NCBI GenBank assembly: GCA_009760855.2
Contig: WPIO01000183.1
Location: forward strand, 62,001 to 126,000
Origin: Cristatella mucedo
Lineage: Eukaryota; Bryozoa; Phylactolaemata; Cristatellidae
DNA: 64,000 nt
Direction of reading: 5' to 3'
Position 1 is the first letter of the stretch. The number at the start of each line of letters is the position of its first letter. This document shows, piece by piece, positions 12,306-23,008 of this stretch. A program made the translations under genes and the position numbers. A model generated the notes under the pieces. That model worked only from the letters and a program-made list of their open reading frames with translations, was not told the DNA's origin and did no database searches.

Positions 12306-14291
12306 GACGTCATCGGGCTCGAAATAATCGGGTACGTAATAATCAGACAAAACAACTGCAAACGTAATTATTAGGTCCTTTGTAATCAGGTACGTAATAA
12401 TCGGATACGACAAACTTAAAGGTAATAATCGGACACGTAATAATCGGGCTCGTATTGTTTGGGCAGATAATAATTGGTGATGTGATAATCGGGTATGAAC
12501 TAATAGAGCACCTAATAATCGGTGACGTATTAATAGAAGACGTAATAATCGGTGACGAAAAATCAGGGAAATAAAAGTAGGCCTCATAATAATCGGGCTG
12601 ATAATAATCCGTGACGTGATAATCGGGTATGTCATAATCAGGCATCATTTAATCGCGGACGTAATAATCGGGGACGTAGTAATCGGGCTTGTATTGATCA
12701 GGCACATAATAATCGGTGACGTGATAATCGGGTATGTAATAATCGGGCACTTAATAATCGAGGACGTAACAATCGGGGACTTAAAAAACAGGGAAGTAAT
12801 CATTGGGTACGTTTAAATCGGGCTCGTACCAATCGGGTCTGTTAATATCGTGTACGTAACAATCGGGTACGCAACAAGGCCTGCGCTTAGAAGGAACTAC
12901 AAGTAAGATAATAAAAATTTATTAAGACTATTTATACACCTAAAGGAGATTTGTTTCCTAAAGAAAAGACGCCTGAATGGTTTTAACTGGAAAGATAGTT
13001 TACTCGGAACGCCAGGCGTTTATAAGAATGTTCTAGCTGCATCACAATGCATTTCATTAGACTATTTACAACACTAAAGGATACATATTTCCAGAAGAAA
13101 TGACGCGTAAATGGTTATAGCAGGGAAATAACTTACTCGGAATGCCTGTGCTTGGTTGGTACAAGTAGTGAGAAATATATATGCATTCATTGACACTATT
13201 TATAATAACAAAGGAGCAATATTTCCAGAAATGAGGACGCGTAAATGGTTATAGCTTACAATATAACTTTCTCGAAACGCCGGCGGCTTGAATGATCGAC
13301 AAGTTGGATAATGCAGTACTTATTAGGACTAATTGTAACAATAACGAACATACGTTTCCGAAAGAAAAGACGCGTAAATGGTTTTAGGAAGGGATTTACT
13401 CGGGACACCCGCGTTTGGAAGTTACTACTAGAAAGATAATAAATTGTTAAATGAGACTATTTTAAGGTAAACGATCCCGAGACGCTTGCGTTGATAAATT
13501 TCGCGGCGGCGATAATGTACGCCGGACGCTTGTTGTTAAAAGGCAACACTAGTAGGATAATTATCGATTGAGTCGGACAAATTCTAACATTACCTGATAC
13601 ATATTTGCCACGGAAAACACGTGTGAACTGTTTTAGGCGATAAAAGTACTTATTCGGAACGCCAGCGCTTAGAAGGTTGTACCAGTAAGACTATAAATTA
13701 CGAAATGAGACTACGTATACAACTAAAGGATATATATTTTCCGAAAAAAACACGCGAAAAGGTTTATACAGGAGATCAGAGCTTTATCTAAACGCTGGCG
13801 CTGCGACCAACGGGAAAACGAAGTGTTTATTGAGACTAATAATTACACTAGAGGATATATATTCCTAAAAGAAAAAAGCAAAGACAATGTCGGCTTGGGA
13901 TTTAATGTACCCGCAACGCCGTGGCTTTAAAGGCCCTACAAGCGGGCTGACGAGTTATTCATTAGGACAAATAATAACAAGAGAGCATATACGTTCACGG
14001 AGAAAAAGACGCGTCAATGGTTTTAGTATGTGTGATAAGTTACTCGGAACGCCTGCGGATAGAAGATACTACAAGTAAGATAATAAATATTTATTGAGAC
14101 TATGTATACAACAAAAAGATATATGTTTCCCAAAGAAAAGACGCCAGCTAAAAGCAAATCGAGCAAGATCGATGCCATCCGCAGCAGCTACCCGTAGCAT
14201 TCAGTTATCGCAAAAGATGTTGACAGTCCGCTCCAGATAGGGGAAGATGCAAATAAGTCGTGGAGACTTGCCGTTGCTTTCAGTGCTCGGG
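12306..14291 (+). repeat. Unit U5, ordinary form
   Basis: Minisatellite 12306-12875 (570 bp, 38 x 15), monomers 12876-14139, J 14140-14291. M8 is a little short: the usual gtgaagatc part is missing near 13802. Confidence 0.86.
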
Positions 14292-16300
14292 GATGTCATC
14301 GGGCTCGAAATAATCGGGTACGTAATAATCAGACAAAACAACTGCAAACGTAATAATTAGGTCCGTTGTAATCAGGTACGTAATAATCGGATACGACATA
14401 CTTAAATGTAATGATCGGACACGTAATAATCGGGCTCCTATTGTTTGGGCAGATAATAAATGGTGATGTGATAATCGGGTATGAACTAATAGAGCACCTA
14501 ATAATCGGTGACGTAATAATAGAAGACGTAATAATCGGTGACGAAAAATCAGGGAAATAAAAGTAGGCCTCATAATAATCGGGCTGATAATAATCCGTGA
14601 CGTGATAATCGGGTATGTCATAATCAGGCATCTAATAATCGTGGACGTAATAATCGGGGACGTAGTAATCGGGCTTGTATTGTTCGGGCACATAATAATC
14701 GGTGACGTGATAATCGGGTATGTAATAATCGGGCACTTGATAATCGTGTACGTAAAAATCGAGGACGTAATAATCGGGGACTTAATAAACAGGGAAGTAA
14801 TCATCGGGTACGTATAAATCGGGCTCGTACCAATCGGGTCTGTTAATATCGTGTACGTAACAATCGGGTACGTAACAATGCCTGCGCTTAGAAGGAACTA
14901 CAAGTAAGATAATAAAAATTTATTAAGACTATTTATACACCTAAAGGAGATTTGTTTCCTAAAGAAAAGACGCCTGAATGGTTTTAACTGGAAAGATAAT
15001 TTACTCGGAACGCCAGGCGTTTATAAGAATGTTCTAGCTGCATCACAATGCATTTCATTAGACTATTTACAACACTAAAGGATACATATTTCCAGAAGAA
15101 ATGACGCGTAAATGGTTATAGCAGGGAAATAACTTACTCGGAATGCCTGTGCTTGGTTGGTACAAGTAGTGAGAAATATATATGCATTCATTGACACTAT
15201 TTATAATACCAAAGGAGCAATATTTCCAGAAATGAGGATGCGTAAATGGTTATAGCTTACAATATAACTTTCTCGAAACGCCGGCGGCTTGAATGATCGA
15301 CAAGTTGGATAATGCAGTACTTATTAGGACTAATTGTAACAATAACGAACATACGTTTCCGAAAGAAAAGAAGCGTAAATACTTTTAGGAGGGGATTTAC
15401 TTGGGACACCCGCGTTTGGAAGGTACTACCAGAAAGAAAATAAATTGTTAAATGAGAATATTTAAAGGTAAACGATCCCGAGACGCGTGCGTTGATAAAT
15501 TTTGCGGCGGCGATAATTTACGCCGGACGCCTGTGGTTTAAAGGCACTACTAGTAGGATAATTATTGATTTAGTCGGACTAAGTTAAACAATAAATGATT
15601 CATATTTGCCACGGAAAAGACGTGTAAACTGTTTTAGGCGATAAAAGTACTTATTCGGAACGCCAGCGCTTAGAAGGTTGTACCAGTAAGATTATAAATT
15701 ACGAAATGAGACTACGTATACAACTAAAGGATATATATTTTCCGAAAAAAACACGCGAAAAGGTTTATACAGGAGATAAGAGCTTTATCGAAACGCTGGC
15801 GCTGTGAAGATCGACCAACGGGAAAACGAAGTATTAATTAAGACTAATAATTGCACTAGAGGACATATATTTTCTAAAAGAAAAAAAAGAAAACAATGCC
15901 GGCTTGGGATTCAATGTACCCGCAACGCCGTGGCTTTAAAGGCTCTACAAGCGGGCTGACGAGTTATTCATTAGGACAAATAATACCATGAGAGCATATA
16001 CGTTCACGGAGCAAAATACGCGTCGATGGTTTTAGCATGTGAGATAACTTAGTCGGAACGCCTGCGGTTAGAAGATACTACAAGTAAGATAATAAAAATT
16101 TATTGAGACTATGTATACAACAAAAAGATATATGTTTCCCAAAGAAAAGACGCCAGCTAAAGGCAAATCGAGCAAGATCGATGCCATCCGCAGCAGCTAC
16201 CCGTAGCATACAGTTATCGCAAAAGATGTTGACAGTCCGCTCCAGATAGGGGAAGATGCAAATAAGTCGTGGAGACTTGCCGTTGCTTTCAGTGCTCGGG
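14292..16300 (+). repeat. Unit U6, ordinary form
   Basis: Minisatellite 14292-14876 (585 bp, 39 x 15), monomers 14877-16148, J 16149-16300. The start landmark reads gatgtcatcggg here. Its monomers are very close to those of U5. Confidence 0.86.
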
Positions 16301-18045
16301 GACGTCATCGGGCTCGAAATAATCGGGTACGTAATAATCAGACAAAATAACTGCAAACGTAATAATTAGGTCCGTTGTAATCAGGTACGTAATAAACGGA
16401 TACGACAACTTTAAGGTAATAATCGGACACGTAATAATGGGGCTCGTATTGTTTGGGCAGATAATAATTGGTGATGTGATAATCGGGTATGAACTAATAG
16501 AGCACCTAATAATCGGTGACGTAATAATAGAAGACGTAATAATCGGTGACGAAAAAAGTATAAATCGGGCTCGTACCAATCGGGTCTGTTAATATCGTGT
16601 ACGTAACAATCGGGTACGTAACAATGCCTGCGCTTAGAAGGAACTACAAGTAAGATAATAAAAATTTATTAAGACTATTTATACACCTAAAGGAGATTTG
16701 TTTCCTAAAGAAAAGACGCCTGAATGGTTTTAACTGGAAAGATAATTTACTCGGAACGCCAGGCGTTTATAAGAATGTTCTAGCTGCATCACAATGCATT
16801 TCATTAGACTATTTACAACACTAAAGGATACATATTTCCAGAAGAAAAGACGCGTAAATGGTTATAGCAGGGAAATAACTTACTCGGAATGCCTGTGCTT
16901 GGTTGGTACAAGTAGTGAGAAATATATATGCATTCATTGACACTATTTATAATACTAAAGGAGCTATATTTCCAGAAATGAGGACGCGTAAATGGTTATA
17001 GCTTACAATATAACTTTCTCGAAACGCCGGCGGCTTGAATGATCGACAAGTTGGATAATGCAGTACTTATTAGGACTAATTGTAACAATAACGAACATAC
17101 GTTTCCGAAAGAAAAGACGCGTAAATGGTTTTAGGAAGGGATTTACTCGGGACACCCGCGTTTGGAAGGTACTACCAGAAAGAAAATAAATTGTTAAATG
17201 AGAATATTTAAAGGTAAACGATCCCGAGACGCGTGCGTTGATAAATTTTGCAGGGGCGATAATTTACGCCGGACGCCTGTGGTTTAAAGGCAACACTAGT
17301 AGGATAATTATCGAGTGAGTCGGACTAATTCTAACATTAACTGATACATATTTGCCACGGAAAAGACGTGTAAACTGTTTTAGGCGATAAAAGTACTTAT
17401 TCGGAACGCCAGCGCTTAGAAGGTTGTACCAGTAAGATTATAAATTACGAAATGAGACTATGTATACAACTAAAGGATATATATTTTCCGAAAAAAACAC
17501 GCGAAAAGGTTTATACAGGAGATAAGAGCTTTATCGAAACGCTGGCGCTGTGAAGATCGACCAACGGGAAAACGAAGTATTAATTAAGACTAATAATTGC
17601 ACTAGAGGACATATATTTCTAAAAGAAAAAAGCGAAAACAATGCCGGCTTGGGATTTAATGTACCCGCAACGCCGTGGCTTTAAAGGCCCTACAAGCGGG
17701 CTGACGAGTTATTCATTAGGACAAATAATAACAAGAGAGCATATACGTTCACGGAAAAAAAGACGCGTCAATGGTTTAAGTATGTGTGATAAGTTACTCG
17801 GAACGCCTGCGGATAGAAGATACTACAAGTAAGATAATAAATATTTATTGAGACTATGTATACAACAAAAAGATATATGTTTCCCAAAGAAAAGACGCCA
17901 GCTAAAGGCAAATCGAGCAAGATCGATGCCATCCGCAGCAGCTACCCGTAGCATACAGTTATCGCAAAAGATGTTGACAGTCCGCTCCAGATAGGGGAAG
18001 ATGCAAATAAGTCGTGGAGACTTGCCGTTGCTTTCAGTGCTCGGG
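16301..18045 (+). repeat. Unit U7, deleted minisatellite
   Basis: Minisatellite 16301-16622 (about 322 bp), monomers 16623-17893, J 17894-18045. The block jumps near 16556 from the run gacgaaaaa straight to gtataaatcgggctcg, which normally lies at its far end. The aggcctcat marker and the middle supra-units are lost. Monomers are unaffected. Confidence 0.85.
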
Positions 18046-18630
18046 GACGTCATCGGGCTCGAAATAATCGGGTACGTAATAATCAGACAAAATAACTGCA
18101 AACGTAATAATTAGGTCCGTTGTAATCAGGTACGTAATAAGCGGATACGACATGCTTAAAGGTAATAATCGGACACGTAATAATCGGGCTCGTATTGTTT
18201 GGGCAGATAATAATTGGTGATGTGATAATCGGGTATGAAGTAATAGAGCACCTAATAATCGGTGACGTATTAATAGAAGACGGAATAATCGGTGACGAAA
18301 AATCAGGGAAATAAAAGTAGGCCTCATAATAATCGGGCTGATAATAATCCGTGAATTGATAATCGGGTATGTCATAATCAGGCATCAATTAATCGCGGAC
18401 GTAATAATCGGGGACGTAGTAATCGGGCTTGTATTGATCAGGCACATAATAATCGGTGACGTGATAATCGGTGACGTGATAGTCGGGTATGTAATAATCG
18501 GGCACTTAATAATCGAGGACGTAACAATCGGGGACTTAATAAACAAGGAAGTAATCATTGGGTACGTATAAATCGGGCTCGTACCAAACGGGTCTGTTAA
18601 TATCGTGTACGTAACAATCGGGTACGTAAC
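18046..18630 (+). repeat. 15-bp minisatellite block (reference copy)
   Basis: About 39 units of 15 bp, consensus aataatcggg followed by five bases that usually end in acgt. Common variants end gacgt, tacgt, tatgt, cacct or gctcg, and they recur in a fixed order, so longer supra-periods exist. Landmarks in order are gtattgtttgggcag, gatgtgataatcgggtatg, aggcctcat, gggcttgtattgatc and gggtctgttaatatcg. The first units after the landmark are degenerate. The period is a multiple of three and stop codons fall in only one plus frame, which creates long meaningless open frames on both strands. Confidence 0.93.
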
Positions 18631-18722
18631 AATGCCTGCGCTTAGAAGGAACTACAAGTAAGATAATAAAAATTTATTAAGACTATTTATACACCTAAAG
18701 GAGATTTGTTTCCTAAAGAAAA
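18631..18722 (+). repeat. Monomer M1 (truncated, about 92 bp)
   Basis: It begins at aatgcctgcgcttagaagg, the point that lies about 40 bp into a full monomer, so the front of the monomer is replaced by minisatellite. Diagnostic words are acacctaaaggag and tttgtttcc. The same join is seen in almost every unit, which points to one founding event. Confidence 0.85.
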
Positions 18723-18855
18723 GACGCCTGAATGGTTTTAACGGGAAAGATAATTTACTCGGAACGCCGGCGTTTATAAGAATGTTCTAGCTGCATCACC
18801 ATGCATTTCATTAGACTATTTACAACACTAAAGGATACATATTTCCAGAAAAAAA
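18723..18855 (+). repeat. Monomer M2 (about 133 bp)
   Basis: Begins gacgcctgaatgg. Diagnostic words are gttctagctgcatc and cattagactatttac. It ends with the family-wide tail of aaaggata(c/t)atatttcc. Confidence 0.82.
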
Positions 18856-18989
18856 GACGCGTAAATGGTTATAGCAGGGAAATAGCTTACTCGGAATGCC
18901 TGTGCTTGGTTGGTACAAGTAGTGAGAAATATATATGCATTCATTGAGACTATTTATAATACTAAAGGAGCTATATTTCCAGAAATGAG
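18856..18989 (+). repeat. Monomer M3 (about 134 bp)
   Basis: Begins gacgcgtaaatggttatag. Diagnostic words are ggaatgcctgtgcttggttg and gagaaatatatatgcattc. It carries the palindrome acgcgt at its head. Confidence 0.82.
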
Positions 18990-19122
18990 GACGCGTAAAT
19001 GGTTATAGCTTACAATATAACTTTCTCGAAACGCCGGCGGCTTGAATGATCGACAAGTTGGATAATGCAGTACTTATTAGGACTAATTGTAACAATAACG
19101 AACATACGTTTCCGAAAGAAAA
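18990..19122 (+). repeat. Monomer M4 (about 133 bp)
   Basis: Begins gacgcgtaaatggttatagc. Diagnostic words are cgaaacgccggcggcttga, gttggataatgcagtac and acaataacgaacatacg. It carries acgcgt at its head. Confidence 0.82.
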
Positions 19123-19234
19123 GACGCGTAAATACTTTTAGGAGGGGATTTACTGGAGACACCCGCGTTTGGAAGGTACTACTAGAAAGATAATAAATTG
19201 TTAAATGAGACTATTTTAAGGTAAACGATCCCGA
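19123..19234 (+). repeat. Monomer M5 (short, about 112 bp)
   Basis: Begins gacgcgtaaatac; gacacccgcgtttggaagg is diagnostic. It ends with aaggtaaacgatcc and lacks about 20 bp compared with its neighbours: the tail atatatttcc is absent. The same shortening appears in every unit, so it predates amplification of the higher-order unit. Confidence 0.82.
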
Positions 19235-19371
19235 GACCCGTGCGTTGATAAATTTTGCGGCGGCGATAATTTACGCCCGACGCCTGTGGTTTAAAGGCAA
19301 CACTAGTAGGATAATTATCGATTGAGTCGGACTAATTCTAACATTAACTGATACATATTTGCCACGGAAAA
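19235..19371 (+). repeat. Monomer M6 (about 137 bp)
   Basis: Begins gacccgtgcgttgataaatt (usually gacgcgtgcg or gacgcgcgcg elsewhere). Diagnostic words are gcggcgataatttacg, ctgtggtttaaaggc and actagtaggataatt. M6 is the place where the 7.7-kb duplication recombined. Confidence 0.82.
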
Positions 19372-19503
19372 GACGTGTAAACTGTTTTAGGCGATAAAAG
19401 TACTTATTCGGAACGCCAGCGCTTAGAAGGTTGTACCAGTAAGATTATAAATTACGAAATGAGACTACGTATACAACTAAAGGATATATATTTTCCGAAA
19501 AAT
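19372..19503 (+). repeat. Monomer M7 (about 132 bp)
   Basis: Begins gacgtgtaaactgttttagg. Diagnostic words are gaaggttgtaccagtaagat and attacgaaatgagac. Confidence 0.82.
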
Positions 19504-19636
19504 CACGCGAAAAGGTTTATACAGGAGATAAGAGCTTTATCGAAACGCTGGCGCTGTGAAGATCTACTGACGGAAAAACGAAGTATTTATTAAGACTAAT
19601 TATTGCACTAGAGGATATATACTCCTACAAGAAAAA
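19504..19636 (+). repeat. Monomer M8 (about 133 bp)
   Basis: Begins cacgcgaaaaggtttatac. Diagnostic words are tcgaaacgctggcgctgtg, ggaaaaacgaagtattt and attgcactagagg. Confidence 0.82.
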
Positions 19637-19768
19637 AAGCGAAAACAATGTCGGCTTGGGATTTAATGTACCCGCAACGCCGTGGCTTTAAAGGCTCTAC
19701 AAGCGGGCTGACGAGTTATTCATTAGGACAAATAATAACATGAGAGCATATACGTTCACGGAGAAAAA
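19637..19768 (+). repeat. Monomer M9 (about 132 bp)
   Basis: Begins aagcgaaaacaatgtcggc. Diagnostic words are cgcaacgccgtggctttaa and caagcgggctgacgag. It is one of the monomers furthest from the family pattern at its head. Confidence 0.8.
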
Positions 19769-19900
19769 GACGCGTCAATGGTTTTAGCATGTGAGGGAAC
19801 TTACTCGGAACGTCTGCGGTTAGAAGATACTACAAGTAAGATGATAAAAATTTATTGAGACTATGTATACGACAAAAGAATATATGTTTCCCAAAGAAAA
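19769..19900 (+). repeat. Monomer M10 (about 132 bp)
   Basis: Begins gacgcgtcaatggttttagc. Diagnostic words are tgcggttagaagatactac and attgagactatgtatac. It is the monomer closest in look to a family consensus and directly precedes J. Confidence 0.82.
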
Positions 19901-20052
19901 GACGCCAGCTAACGTCAAATCGAGCACGATCGATGCCATCCGCAGCAGCTACCCGTAGCATACAGTTATCGCAAAAGATGTTGACAGTCCGCTCCAGATA
20001 GGGGAAGATGCAAATAAGTCGTGGAGACTTGCCGTTGCTTTCAGTGCTCGGG
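19901..20052 (+). repeat. Segment J (about 152 bp, non-monomeric)
   Basis: Starts with the monomer head gacgcc and then leaves the family pattern: agctaa, gatcgatgccatccgc, the 12-bp palindrome gctacccgtagc, gttatcgcaaaagatgttg, acagtccgctccag, and finally cttgccgttgctttcag leading into ctcggggacgtcatcggg. It is 152 bp in most units and strongly conserved across the window. Read on the minus strand, the region around J keeps a 92-codon open frame in about half of the units. I see no known domain in that frame and do not call it a gene. Confidence 0.85.
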
Positions 20053-22071
20053 GACGTCATCGGGCTCGAAATAATCGGGTACGTAATAATCAGACAAAAT
20101 AACTGCAAACGTAATAATTAGTTCCGTGGTTATCAGGTACGTAATAATCGGATACGAAATACTGATAGGTAATAATCGGGCACGTACTAATCGGGCTCGC
20201 ATTGTTTGGGCAGATAATAATTGGTGACGTGATAATCGGGTATGAAGTAATAGAGTACCTAATAATCGGTGACGTAATAATAGAAGACGTAATAATCGGT
20301 GACGAAAAAATAAGGGAAATAAAAGTAGGCCTCATAATAATCGGGCAGATAATAATCCGTGACGTGATAATCGGGTATGTAATAATCAGGCACCTAATAA
20401 TCGCGGACGTAATAATCGGGGACGTAGTAATCGGGCTTGTATTGATCGGGCACATAATAATCGGTGACGTGATAATCGGGTATGTAATAATCGGGCACTT
20501 GATAATCGTGCACGTAATAATCGAGGACGTAAAAATCGGGGACGTAAAAATTAAGGACGTGATAAACATGGAAGTAATCATCGGCTACGTATAAATCGGA
20601 CTCGTAATAATCGGGTCTGTTAATATCGTGTACGTAATAATCGGGTACATACCAATGCCTGCGCTTAGAAGGAACTACAAGTAAGATAATAAAAAATTTA
20701 TTAAGACTAGGTATACACATAAAGGATATTTGTTTCCCAAAGAATTGACGCCTTAATGGTTTCAACGGGAAAGATAATTTACTTGGAACGCCGGCGTTTA
20801 TAGGAACGTTCTAGCTGCATAACTATGCATGTCATTAGACTATTTACAACATTAAGGAATTTTTCCAGGAGAAAAGACGCGTAAGTGGTTATAGCAGGGA
20901 AATAGCTTACTCGGAATGCCTGTGCTTGGTTGGTACAAGTAGTGAGAAATATATATGCATTTATTGAGACTATTTATAATACTAAATGAGCTATATTTCC
21001 AGAAAAGAGGACGCGTAAATGGTTATAGCTTACGAGATAACTTTCTCGAAACGCCGGCGGCTTCAAGGATCGACAAGTTGGATAATGCAGTACTTATTAG
21101 GACTTATTGTAGCAATAACGAACATGCGTTTCCGAAAGAAAAGACGCGTAAATGGTTTTAGGAGGGGATTTACTCGGGACACCCGCGTTTAGAAGGTACT
21201 ACCAGAATGATAATAACTTGTTAAATGAGACTATTTTAAGGTAAACGATCCCGAGACGCGCTCGTTGATAAATTTTGCGGCGGCGAATATTTACGCCCGA
21301 CGCCTGTGGTTTAAAGGCACTACTAGAAGGATGATTATTGATTTTGTGAGATTAGTTATAACAAAATTATACATAATTGCCACAGAAAAGACGTGTAAAT
21401 GGTTTTAGGCGATAAAAGTACTTATTCGGGACGCCTGCGCTTAGAAGGTTGTACCAGTAAGATTGTAATTTACGAAATAAGACTTTGTTTACAACTGATG
21501 GATACACGATTTCCGAAAAAAACACGCCCAAATGTTTTTACAGGAGATGACAGCTTTATCGAAACGCTGGCGCCGTGAAGATCGACCGACGGGAAAACGA
21601 AGTAATTAATAAGACTAATTATTGCACCAGAGGATATATATTTCTAAAAGAAAAAAAGCGAAAACATATTCGGCTTGGGATTTAATGTATCCGCATCGCC
21701 GTGGCTTTAAAGGCTCTGCAAGCGGGCTGACGAGTTATTCACTAGGACAAAAAATAACATGAGAGCATATACGTTCACGGAGAAAAAGACGCGTCAATGG
21801 TTTTAGCATGTGAGATAACTTACTCGGAACGCCTGCGGTTAGAAGATACTACAAGTAAGATTTTAAAAATTTATTGACACTATGTATACAACAAAAGGAT
21901 ATATGTTTCCCAAAGAAAAGACGCCAGCTAAAGTCAAAACGAGCACGATCGATGCCATCAGCAGCAGCTACCCGTAGCATACAGTTATCGCAAAAGATGT
22001 TGACAGTCTGCTCCAGATAGGTGAAGATTCCAATAAGTAGTGGAGACTTGCCGTTGCTTTCAGTGGTCGGG
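20053..22071 (+). repeat. Unit U9, ordinary form
   Basis: Minisatellite 20053-20653 (about 601 bp, 40 x 15), monomers 20654-21919, J 21920-22071. Supra-period steps are easy to measure here: gataatcgggtatg lies at 20231, 20366 and 20471, so spacings are 135 (9 x 15) and 105 (7 x 15). The monomers carry more private substitutions than those of U5-U8. Confidence 0.86.
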
Positions 22072-23008
22072 GACGTCATCGGGCTCGAAATAATCGGGTA
22101 CGTAATAATCAGACAAAATAACTGCAAACGTAATAATCAGTTCCGTGGTAATCAGGTACGTAGTAATCGAATACGAAATACTTAAAGGTAATAATCGGGC
22201 ACGTACTAATCGGGCTCGTGTTGTTTGGGCAGATAATAATTGGTGACGTGATAATCGGGTATGAAGTAATAGAGCACCTCATAATCGGTGACGTAATAAT
22301 AGCAGACGTAATAATCGGTGACGAAAAAATAAGGGAAATAAAAGTAGGCCTCATATAAATCGGGCTGATAATAATCCGTGACCTGATAATCGGGTATGTA
22401 ATAATCAGGCACCAAATAATCGCGGACGATATAATTGTGGACGTAGTAATCGGGCTTGCATTGGTCGGGCACATAATAATCAGTGACGTAATAATAGTAG
22501 ACGTATTAATCGGTGTCACAAAAATCAGGGAAATAAAAGTAGGCATCATAATAATCGGGCACATAATAATCGGTGACGTGATAATCGGGTACGTAACAAT
22601 CGGGCACTTGATACTCGTGTACGTAATAATCGAGGACGTAATAATCGGGACGTAATAATCCAGGACGTGATAAACAGCGAAGTAATCATCGGGTACGTAT
22701 GAATCGGGCTCGTAATAATCGGGTCTGTTAATATCGTGTACGTAACAATCGGGTACGTAACAATGCCTGCCGTTAGAAGGAACTACAAGTAAGATAATAA
22801 AAATTTATTGAGACTATGTATAGAACAAAAGGATATATGTCTCCCAAAGAAAAGACGCCAGCTAAAGGCAAATCGAGCAAGATCGATGCCATCCGCAGCA
22901 GCTACCCGTAGCATACAGCTATCGCAAAAAATGTTGACAGTCCGCTCCAGATAGGGGAAGATGCAAAAAAAAAGTCGTGGTGACGTGCCGCTGCTTTCAG
23001 TGCTCGGG
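22072..23008 (+). repeat. Unit U10, minimal unit lacking nine monomers
   Basis: Minisatellite 22072-22761 (690 bp, 46 x 15), one hybrid monomer 22762-22853, J 22854-23008. The hybrid has the head of M1 (ccgttagaaggaactac) and the tail of M10 (attgagactatgtatag). About 1,180 bp is absent from the monomer part, which fits an in-register exchange between M1 and M10. J has a 3-bp longer A-run. Confidence 0.87.

Larger units (their letters stand above)
18046..20052 (+). repeat. Unit U8, reference unit
   Basis: This unit has the ordinary length (2,007 bp) and no rearrangement, so I use it to define the parts: minisatellite 18046-18630, monomers M1-M10 18631-19900, J 19901-20052. Its parts are listed as separate entries. 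Confidence 0.88.
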
